The position numbers were made by a program, and so were the translations under genes. From the NCBI GenBank assembly GCA_905205995.1, contig CAJLFU010000054.1:1-12100 (forward strand): 12,100 bases of DNA, in the 5' to 3' direction. The notes under the pieces are model-generated. The model worked only from the letters and a program-made list of their open reading frames with translations. It was not told the origin of the DNA and made no database searches. The stretch comes from an uncultured Haemophilus sp. (lineage in GTDB: Bacteria; Pseudomonadota; Gammaproteobacteria; Enterobacterales; Pasteurellaceae). The first letter of the stretch is position 1; every line of letters begins with the position of its first letter. Below, piece after piece: positions 5,725-11,764 of the stretch.

Positions 5725-7732
5725 GCTCATGTGCCATCAATTCTTGACCCACATCGTCTAGCAAACTTAAGTAACGTTCATAATGTTTCAACATATCGGC
5801 AATCAATTCATCTTGGTCCATATATTGCACATCATAACCCACTCGACCATCAAAGAAATAAGTGTATGGCTCATAGGTCATACTATGTTGGATATGTGGC
5901 AAGTTATCATCATTAATTAATTGCTCTGACACCTCACGACCGATAGATTTCACCCCGTACATAAAGTCTCGCATCAAATCTTTTTGAATGACTAACTCGA
6001 CTGCTGGTTCATCTTGATCAAATAACGTGTTAATTTGCACACTCAATTCATATTTACTAATTAACTCTTGGCGTAGCTCACGCATAGCCGGTAATACCGT
6101 ATGTTTAAGGAAGCGTAAAATATCTTTTTCTTGCGTTTGGTTCATCATTTGTTCCAAACGTTCTTTCCACTTATCCCCCGTCCAGAAAATACTGGTTGGA
6201 TTAACTTTGGTATCAAAATATTTTTTATCCGCATTCAAGCCTTTCCATAAACTAAAACACATCAACAACATCAACATGGCGAAAGGTAACGCCACTAATA
6301 GCGTCATTGCCTGTAGATTAGCCAAGCCGCCTGATTGCATCAAAACAATGGCGACGACTGACATTAATACACCCCACATCACGGCCTGCCAACGAGGTGC
6401 TGCAAGGCTTTTATCGCGCGATGCAATGTTATTTAATACATAAATACCGGAGTCTGCTGAGGTGATAAAGAATAAAGAAATCACCACCAAACTCACTAAG
6501 CCCGTCACGCCAGAAAGCGGTAAATAATCTAAGAATTTAAAGAGCAACGTTTCAGGCGAAGAAATCATTTGTCCTAACGTACCAGCAGCCTCACCATCAT
6601 TTAACCAAATAGCCGTGTTACCAAATACGGTAAACCACAACACACCGAATAAGCTAGGAACCACCAACACGCCGAAAATAAATTCACGAATTGTACGCCC
6701 TTTCGAAATACGAGCAATAAATAAACCGACAAATGGTGCCCAAGAACACCACCATGCCCAGTACAGAATTGTCCAACCGCTAAACCAGGCAGTATGTTCT
6801 TGTTCATAAACATAGGTTTTGAAGCTTAATTGTACTAAGTTGCTGAGATACGTTCCGATGTTGTCGCTAAAAGCGGATAACAAATAAAGTGTCGGCCCCG
6901 CCACTAACACGAAAATCAACAAACAGAAAGCAAGTGTTAAATTCAGCTCACTTAAGATTTTTACCCCTTTCCCTACGCCAGAAATCGCGGAAAATATCGC
7001 TAAACTCATTACCACAACAATCACAACCATTTGTAAGCTGAAGCTGTTTTCACTAATCCAGCCTAATTGATGTAAACCTGCACCCAATTGTGATGCACCA
7101 AAACCTAATGTCGTGATAATACCGAATAAGGTGGCAAGTAACGCCATAATGTCGATAAGATCGCCTAACTTGCCATTAATACGCTCTTTCAATAATGGAT
7201 AGAAACAAGAACGTAATGCCAAAGGTAATTTGTAACGGAATCCAAAGTAAGCCAATGCCAACGCAATCGTACCATACACCGCCCAGGCATGAATTCCCCA
7301 ATGGAATAAGGTGTGTAACAAGGCTTCTTGTTGTTTGTGTTCTGCTATGCCCGTAGTAATGTCAGATAAGTAATGTGTTAAGGGCTCTGCCACACCAAAG
7401 AACATCAACCCTACCCCCATACCGGCAGCAAATAACATCGCTAACCAAGAGAGAAAACCGAATTCAGGCTCTTCTTCATCATTACCCAGTTTGATATTAC
7501 CTAGGCTACTGACCGATAAAATGACTAAAAAGCCCAAAAATACTGAGAATGCTAATACGTAAAACCAACTAAAGTTTGCAAAAATGCCCGATTTGGCGGC
7601 ATTTAATAAAGTTTGTGTTTGTTCCGGTGCAATTAAAATCATTGCCACCAGTAACACTACAAAAAATAACGTTGTGCCAATCACTAGAGGATTGAACGAC
7701 GTTTGTTTTTCCACAAATTTAGATAAAGACAA
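5705..7732 (-). CDS. betT: BCCT-family choline/glycine betaine transporter, BetT-like
   Basis: This is a 675-aa secondary carrier in the inner membrane that probably imports choline, betaine or a related methylated osmolyte. It has about 12 spans followed by a long C-terminal domain (from about residue 500), the architecture and size of E. coli BetT (677 aa). Seen motifs: GMGVGLMFFGVAEP (104-117) in span 3, W145-x4-W150-x2-Y153 in span 4 (the BetP aromatic cage spacing), the signature WAWWCSWAPFVG (325-336) with W327, W328 and W331, and TSADSG (424-429) in span 8 where BetP binds sodium. The start is TTG (7730-7732) with AAGGGG 5 nt upstream; the next candidate, GTG at 7714, has no ribosome site. 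It has its own promoter and a structured leader. The exact substrate is not decided by the sequence. Confidence 0.93.
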   Translation of the reverse strand: MSLSKFVEKQTSFNPLVIGTTLFFVVLLVAMILIAPEQTQTLLNAAKSGIFANFSWFYVLAFSVFLGFLVILSVSSLGNIKLGNDEEEPEFGFLSWLAMLFAAGMGVGLMFFGVAEPLTHYLSDITTGIAEHKQQEALLHTLFHWGIHAWAVYGTIALALAYFGFRYKLPLALRSCFYPLLKERINGKLGDLIDIMALLATLFGIITTLGFGASQLGAGLHQLGWISENSFSLQMVVIVVVMSLAIFSAISGVGKGVKILSELNLTLAFCLLIFVLVAGPTLYLLSAFSDNIGTYLSNLVQLSFKTYVYEQEHTAWFSGWTILYWAWWCSWAPFVGLFIARISKGRTIREFIFGVLVVPSLFGVLWFTVFGNTAIWLNDGEAAGTLGQMISSPETLLFKFLDYLPLSGVTGLVSLVVISLFFITSADSGIYVLNNIASRDKSLAAPRWQAVMWGVLMSVVAIVLMQSGGLANLQAMTLLVALPFAMLMLLMCFSLWKGLNADKKYFDTKVNPTSIFWTGDKWKERLEQMMNQTQEKDILRFLKHTVLPAMRELRQELISKYELSVQINTLFDQDEPAVELVIQKDLMRDFMYGVKSIGREVSEQLINDDNLPHIQHSMTYEPYTYFFDGRVGYDVQYMDQDELIADMLKHYERYLSLLDDVGQELMAHEQTELAE

Positions 7733-7744
7733 GCTTCCCCCTTA

Positions 7745-7894
7745 AAAAGTAAGCGAATAAAAATAAAATCAGATTAAATAAAACAAGGTCTTAAGCCCTA
7801 AATGGTGCGATGGAACCATCGCAAATGACAGCACGGAGAAGTGCGATTTTGAAGGAAACACTCAGTAGGATTTGAGTGGATTGTTTCCAAAAGT
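7745..7894 (-). promoter_or_regulatory. Structured 5' leader RNA of the BCCT gene, possible cis-regulator
   Basis: From the predicted start near 7894 the transcript folds into three local hairpins. The first pairs GGAAA with UUUCC and CACUCA with UGAGUG, leaving a 5-nt bulge (7854-7888). The second is GCAC/GUGC around UUCUCC (7831-7844). The third is UGCGAUG/CAUCGCA with a GUUC loop (7806-7823). UGCGAU of the third hairpin could pair instead with an earlier AUCGCA (7841-7847 region), so two exclusive folds exist. A U-rich single-stranded stretch then leads to the AAGGGG ribosome site. I do not recognise it as a known riboswitch family. Confidence 0.45.
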
Positions 7895-7900
7895 GCATTT

Positions 7901-7929
7901 ATGGTATCAAAAAATACCAATTATTTCAA
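7901..7929 (-). promoter_or_regulatory. Extended -10 promoter of the BCCT gene
   Basis: On the minus strand TTGAAA (7924-7929) is 17 bp from TACCAT (7901-7906), which is preceded by TGA, giving an extended -10. The predicted start is near 7894, just before the structured leader. Confidence 0.6.
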
Positions 7930-7951
7930 ATTAGGAAAATATTGATGGTAT
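7902..7951. promoter_or_regulatory. Operator-like TGGTAT repeats around the BCCT promoter
   Basis: TGGTAT (7902-7907) and ATACCA (7914-7919) form an inverted repeat with a 6-bp spacer that covers the -10 and part of the spacer. A third TGGTAT lies upstream of the -35 at 7946-7951. The placement suits a repressor. No regulator gene for it is in the window. Confidence 0.4.
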
Positions 7952-7986
7952 TTAATTTAAGTCGTATTTTTAACTGATATAATGAA

Positions 7987-8451
7987 TTACAAAACTTGCT
8001 CAAACAAGACAGTAAAAGAAAATGTTTTATTTAATGTGTTGTAGATAAAACAATTTCTTAATGCAGCTTCAGTAAGCTTATCAAACGTCTGATCATCTAA
8101 ATCAGATGAAATAAAAATTTTAATTTTACAATCGGTTATGTGTGGAGGTTCATCATAACCATGCACACCAAGTAAGGTTAAAGGATTGGCGAGGTTGAGC
8201 CAAATTTTTCCTTCCATTTCTACAATATCGGCACGTTGTTGAGCAAAATGCGCTTTTACACTACTCAAAATGCCACCTAGAATAGAAACAGCAAAATAAT
8301 CTACCGCACTTTTTTGTAACGATTGGTTATCGAAATTGACTTGTGAATAGAGCGAAATACTGTCATTCGGGGTGAATAATTTAATTTCTTCTCCGCGTAA
8401 TACGGCTCGATATTTCGCTGTAAAACATTCACTTTCAGGTACGTGATACAT
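7987..8451 (-). CDS. OsmC-fold protein lacking the first redox cysteine
   Basis: A 154-aa soluble protein that resembles the OsmC/Ohr fold in its second half: a hydrophobic helix (VDYFAVSILGGILSSVKAHF, 50-69), a beta strand with DLDD (117-120), then a helix and ALRNCFIYNTL (130-140), where family members carry the second redox cysteine and a His-x-Thr-Leu-like end. C134 is at that place. The position of the first, peroxidatic cysteine in the central helix is Gly-Gly (59-60), so classical hydroperoxide reduction is unlikely. Other cysteines are C9 and C108. It overlaps the MetE-like gene by 17 nt, and GAGGGA precedes its ATG. It is the last gene of the operon starting at 11614. The OsmC assignment is from pattern only and moderately sure. 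Confidence 0.7.
   Translation of the reverse strand: MYHVPESECFTAKYRAVLRGEEIKLFTPNDSISLYSQVNFDNQSLQKSAVDYFAVSILGGILSSVKAHFAQQRADIVEMEGKIWLNLANPLTLLGVHGYDEPPHITDCKIKIFISSDLDDQTFDKLTEAALRNCFIYNTLNKTFSFTVLFEQVL
8303..8311 (-). repeat. Haemophilus DNA uptake signal sequence in the OsmC-like gene
   Basis: Exact AAGTGCGGT on the minus strand, encoding part of KSAVDY just before the central helix. As in tatC, the signal is read as Ser-Ala-Val. Confidence 0.9.
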
Positions 8452-9613
8452 AACGTTCCCTCAATATTGATTTTGCCTCATTTAATACCTTAAGTTTGGC
8501 TTCAATAATATCAAAACCATTTAAAGGGCGGTTAGAAAAAGTGGCAAATCCACAATCTGGATTTAGCCAAATTTGCTCTGGTGGAAGGTAATTTAAAGCT
8601 TTTTCCGCTCGTTGAACAATCTGATCTACGGTTTCCACCTCATCAGAACGAGGATTGATGACGCCTAAGCCTAAAATACATTTTTGTCTTAAGATTTCAC
8701 TTTCTAACAACGAACTTAATTCTCCCGCTCTTGGCGTAGAAAATTCGAGCATTAAAATATCAGGTAACGCCGATTCAAATAAATCCACTAATGATGTATA
8801 AGGCCCGCGCAGTAATACGCTTTCATCTTTGCTCCAGTTTCCTCGACAAACGTGCAAGGCGGTTTTGATATTTTTATTTCTTGCATACTCAAAGATTTGA
8901 GTAATTAAACTTTTCGCAAACTGTAGCTCTGCTGCAAAATCTTGTTTTTCGCTTAACGCCGCACACATAAATGAACGTGTTTGATGATGGCTAAAAATAA
9001 CTTCTGTCAAAACAGGCTCATCAAATTGAACTACACTTACCCCTAGTTCACATAAATGATCAATTTCTTGTTTTAAGATAGCAACAACATCCTTCGCCAT
9101 TTCTTCTTTTGATGAATAATGTAGCCATGACACAGGCGAAAGCCACATGGAGCGAGCCATTAAGTAAGGCCCAGGCAAGGTTGCTTTAATTGGTTGCTTG
9201 GTTAGGTTTTTCAGTAGCAACATTTCATCTGCTACTAAAGATTGTTTGTAGCTGATTTTTCCCACGCAAATAGCATTTTTTATGGAAAGTGCGGGAACAT
9301 CCAAGGTTTCTAGCATCGATTCAAAAATTTGCTTTTCTTTAATGTGATCGAGCATTTCACTCATGCTCATTAAGGTCGCGCCTTGAATTTTTTGTGCAAT
9401 AAAAGAAAGGTAATTGTCGCGAAGTAATTCGCCACTCGTGATAATATCAATGCCAGTACGTTGTTGAAGTTCGACAATCTGTTTTGTTTCTTGAACAACG
9501 ATTTGCTCAAGCTCTGCTGTGGTTATTTTGCCTAGTGCGTGCTTTTTACGCGCCATCAAAAGTGCTTGGCTGCGAGGCATTGAGCCTAAAAGGGAAGTAG
9601 TGAAAGGTTTCAT
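8435..9613 (-). CDS. MetE-core cobalamin-independent methionine synthase family protein
   Basis: A 392-aa cytoplasmic Zn enzyme equivalent to the C-terminal catalytic barrel of MetE; full MetE is about 750 aa with an N-terminal duplicate domain that is absent here. The zinc ligands of the family are all seen: H254 and C256 in LHVCRGN, E290 in LMLEFSTPRAG, and C354 in NPDCGFATF. QFDEP (196-200) is also present, and the N-terminal LLGSMPRS (8-15) is typical of the short YxjG/YxjH-like and core forms. The segment GLGVINPRSDEV (315-326) differs from MetE's DIHSPR, where MetE has a catalytic His. The methyl donor of short forms is often not 5-methyl-THF-triglutamate. It lies third in a four-gene operon, after a 53-nt gap with a hairpin, and overlaps the OsmC-like gene. 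Confidence 0.9.
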   Translation of the reverse strand: MKPFTTSLLGSMPRSQALLMARKKHALGKITTAELEQIVVQETKQIVELQQRTGIDIITSGELLRDNYLSFIAQKIQGATLMSMSEMLDHIKEKQIFESMLETLDVPALSIKNAICVGKISYKQSLVADEMLLLKNLTKQPIKATLPGPYLMARSMWLSPVSWLHYSSKEEMAKDVVAILKQEIDHLCELGVSVVQFDEPVLTEVIFSHHQTRSFMCAALSEKQDFAAELQFAKSLITQIFEYARNKNIKTALHVCRGNWSKDESVLLRGPYTSLVDLFESALPDILMLEFSTPRAGELSSLLESEILRQKCILGLGVINPRSDEVETVDQIVQRAEKALNYLPPEQIWLNPDCGFATFSNRPLNGFDIIEAKLKVLNEAKSILRERYVSRT

Positions 9614-9625
9614 AGCAAATCCACA

Positions 9626-9654
9626 ATGATGGGCGTTTATTACACGCCCATCAT
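9626..9654 (-). other. Intercistronic hairpin before the MetE-like gene
   Basis: A perfect 10-bp stem, ATGATGGGCG (9626-9635) with CGCCCATCAT (9645-9654), encloses a 9-nt loop. On the minus strand it is followed by TTGTGGATTTGCT and then the ATG, with no T-run. It is therefore more likely an RNA-processing, stability or translation-control element than a terminator. Confidence 0.6.
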
Positions 9655-9666
9655 GACATATTGATA

Positions 9667-10473
9667 TTAAAAGAATTTTAAATATTCATTGGCAGCTTGT
9701 AATTGAGCAAAACCTTTTGTTCTACCCGCAACCCAACGTTTTAATCCTTCCAAATCCATCATTTCTTTATGTTCTGGATTGTTGTAATCCATTTTGAACA
9801 AGGTTTCGGTGAATGCATTGAATTTGGTTTCATCTAATCCCACGCGTCCACTGAAAATACAATGGTCAAATGATGGTGTTTTTGCAAGTACTCGAACTGT
9901 TGTTGGATCGAGCGTGCCATCTTTTGTCCAACGTTCAAAGTTGAAATCTAACATCCATGTTGCCGAGACTTGACGATCTTTTAATGCATTGGCTGCATCT
10001 AATTCACCGCCTACATGATCACCGTGCAAACCAACACCCACATCAAAGCGTTTTTCTACATAATCTTGACCAAATTCCAAGCCATGTTGATGTAAAAACT
10101 CGATAGGAATTAACCGCGCTTGTGGGGAATCAATTGCACCAAAAGCAATAGTTTTATTTTTTAAATCTTCAATCGATTGGATAGTTGGATCATTAACAAC
10201 TAAATAGCTTTGACGATCTTGATCAGTATCACGCATGGCACCATTTAAGGTTTTACCGCCACTACGTAAGTAACCATCTAACCAAGCTAGGGGAGAGTTC
10301 CACGCTACATCAATTTCATTATTGAGTAACGCATCAACTTGTCCTTTGTAGTCTTTGAAATACACTGGCTCAATAGGGAATCCTTCTTTTTCGAAAAAGT
10401 CTGCAATAATTCCCCAAATAACTGTCACTTGTGGGGCGTAGATTACCGCCCCAATTTTTAATTTCTCACTCAT
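9667..10473 (-). CDS. PhnD/SsuA-type ligand-binding protein without signal peptide (cytoplasmic)
   Basis: A 268-aa protein with the type II periplasmic-binding fold of PhnD-like ABC transporter receptors. Visible features are KLKIGAVIYAPQV (4-16) as the first strand, DYKGQVDALLNNEIDVAW (41-58), and DLKNKTIAFGAIDSPQARL (103-121), which resembles the PhnD second-lobe entry. There is no signal peptide or lipobox: the chain begins MSEKLKIG, and an in-frame TGA two codons upstream of the ATG excludes a longer start. No permease or ATPase gene is next to it. A cytoplasmic sensor, carrier or enzyme role is therefore more likely than transport, though a membrane partner could lie elsewhere. It follows the flavoprotein gene by 13 nt, filled by an uptake signal. 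Confidence 0.85.
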   Translation of the reverse strand: MSEKLKIGAVIYAPQVTVIWGIIADFFEKEGFPIEPVYFKDYKGQVDALLNNEIDVAWNSPLAWLDGYLRSGGKTLNGAMRDTDQDRQSYLVVNDPTIQSIEDLKNKTIAFGAIDSPQARLIPIEFLHQHGLEFGQDYVEKRFDVGVGLHGDHVGGELDAANALKDRQVSATWMLDFNFERWTKDGTLDPTTVRVLAKTPSFDHCIFSGRVGLDETKFNAFTETLFKMDYNNPEHKEMMDLEGLKRWVAGRTKGFAQLQAANEYLKFF

Positions 10474-10478
10474 TTTTC

Positions 10479-10487
10479 ACCGCACTT
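10479..10487 (-). repeat. DNA uptake signal that also supplies the ribosome site
   Basis: Exact AAGTGCGGT on the minus strand, overlapping the stop codon of the flavoprotein gene by one base. Its end, with the next bases, gives GGTGA about 4 nt before the ATG of the binding-protein gene, so it may also serve as the Shine-Dalgarno sequence. Confidence 0.85.
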
Positions 10488-11614
10488 TATGGAATTTGTT
10501 GACCTGTAATGGCTTTACCTAACCAAATATTTAGCACATCGACACTTGGCGCCATCACTTGGCTTGCTAATGCATCGCGTAAATAGCGTTCCATTGGTCC
10601 TATTTTGTTATAAGCCTTGCCACCGCCAATACGCATACCAATTTGTGCAAGGGTAATAGCGTTTTCGCTCGCGACAATTCGGGCGGCTAATAATTTAGCC
10701 AATGCATCTGCATCACCTTCTGTGGCTGCACGAGCCGCATCTCTCGTAGCACATACAGCAGCATTCGTATTTGCATAGATTTTAGCTAAGTGAATTTGCA
10801 CGGTTTCGATTTCGGCTAGTGCAGTGCCCGATGTGTATTTACGGTGTGTTGAATGTTTAATTGCCTCAGTAAGCACGGCTTTACATACGCCGCTATAGAC
10901 AGCTGCCAAACCACAAATAAAGGCTGGCGCAATGCCACCAAATACTTGTTCTGCGCCTGTGCCAACTTCGCCAATACGCCAGCTACGATCTAATGGCATA
11001 TCGGTCATGCGCATAAAGCAAGAGACATTGCTACGCATACCTAAGCCATTCCAGCTATCGGCTTCAAAAGTTAAGCCTTGAGTGCCAAGTGGAAGCACCC
11101 AGTTATCAATAGCTTCACCATTTTCCGAAGGCAAAAGTGCTAAATAATAAGAGGCATAATTGCCTGATGTCACCATTGATTTTAAGCCATTGAATACTGC
11201 ATGTTCAGTATTAAATTGTGCGGTTGCATCGGTAATATAGAAGTGAGTACCTGTGCCTAATTCACTATAGGCGAGTGCGGCAAAGGTTTGATTTTGAACA
11301 ATGTCAGAAAAGATTTTTTGTTTGAGTTGATCGCTGCCGAATAGATTTAAACAATTCACTGCAACGTTACTCATCATATAACAGAGACCGGCAGAGGCTG
11401 AACTTTCAGCTAACGCCATACAGACTTCAGCATGTTCTTTCAGGGTTAACCCCATTCCACCATATTCTTTGGGAATTAAAAGTGAAAACCAACCGCTTTT
11501 ACCTAATTCCTTAAATGCCTGAACTGGAAATTCTTTTTTTTGATCGAGTTCGTCTGCGTAAGGCTCAATAAACTGTTCCGCTAACTTTCTCACCTGAGTA
11601 TAGATTTGCGACAT
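10487..11614 (-). CDS. Acyl-CoA dehydrogenase-fold flavoprotein lacking the catalytic glutamate
   Basis: A 375-aa cytoplasmic protein of normal acyl-CoA dehydrogenase length. Seen are IPKEYGGMGL (47-56), SELGTGTHF (117-125) where the family has the flavin-binding TEPGAGSD-like segment, FNGLKSMVTSGNYASYYLAL (141-160), and RDALASQVMAPSVDVL (346-361). In true dehydrogenases the last segment reads like RDAxxxxIYEGTSEI, and its Glu is the catalytic base. Here Met354-Ala355 replace Tyr-Glu, so alpha-beta dehydrogenation of an acyl-CoA is unlikely. Relatives that use this fold as flavin monooxygenases (DszC type) make an oxygenase role plausible, but that is inference. The ATG has AAGGA 7 nt upstream. 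It is the first gene of the operon and is preceded by a CRP-like site. Confidence 0.9.
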   Translation of the reverse strand: MSQIYTQVRKLAEQFIEPYADELDQKKEFPVQAFKELGKSGWFSLLIPKEYGGMGLTLKEHAEVCMALAESSASAGLCYMMSNVAVNCLNLFGSDQLKQKIFSDIVQNQTFAALAYSELGTGTHFYITDATAQFNTEHAVFNGLKSMVTSGNYASYYLALLPSENGEAIDNWVLPLGTQGLTFEADSWNGLGMRSNVSCFMRMTDMPLDRSWRIGEVGTGAEQVFGGIAPAFICGLAAVYSGVCKAVLTEAIKHSTHRKYTSGTALAEIETVQIHLAKIYANTNAAVCATRDAARAATEGDADALAKLLAARIVASENAITLAQIGMRIGGGKAYNKIGPMERYLRDALASQVMAPSVDVLNIWLGKAITGQQIP

Positions 11615-11686
11615 AATATATCCTTATTGTGTGTTGAGAAAAACTTTCTACGAGGCGGATATTATTATGCTCGGTTTCTTTTTTCT

Positions 11687-11733
11687 AGTATTTAATTCAC
11701 AATAATTTCAGTAATGTGATGTGGATCATGTTT
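11687..11733 (-). promoter_or_regulatory. CRP-like site and candidate class II promoter of the flavoprotein operon
   Basis: The 22 bp at 11712-11733 match the CRP consensus at 17 positions by my alignment (minus strand: CATGA, 6 bp, TCACA). A weak -10, AATACT (11687-11692), puts the site about 42 bp upstream of the expected start, the class II distance. An alternative -10, CATAAT (11664-11669), would put it near -65. Regulation by cAMP-CRP is predicted, not shown. Confidence 0.5.
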
Positions 11734-11740
11734 TTTTAGA

Positions 11741-11756
11741 CCGTGAAGATTCACGG
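11741..11756. other. Perfect 7-bp dyad between the CRP site and the IS end
   Basis: CCGTGAA and TTCACGG are separated by 2 bp and flanked by T7 on the left and A5 on the right. Neither strand has a T-run after the stem, so it is not a normal terminator. It could be a protein-binding site or a hairpin. Its end lies 8 bp from the IS boundary. Confidence 0.4.
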
Positions 11757-11764
11757 GGAAAAAG

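Noticed and set aside
5641..5730. N-terminal extension of the downstream BCCT gene
   Set aside because: It reads through the neighbour's stop region and a USS terminator and has no family counterpart.
3721..7732. Assembly artefact duplicating one BCCT gene
   Set aside because: The two proteins differ throughout, so this is a true old duplication, with identity only in the 44-bp end segment.
7806..7888. Glycine riboswitch on the plus strand, suggested by GGAAACACTCAG
   Set aside because: The conserved core elements are incomplete and no gene follows on that strand.
9667..10473. THI5/NMT1 thiamine-pyrimidine synthase
   Set aside because: The cysteine-rich motif of THI5 is absent; the resemblance is to PhnD/SsuA receptors.
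11741..11756. Intrinsic terminator
   Set aside because: On neither strand is the stem followed by a T-run; the T tract is on the wrong side.
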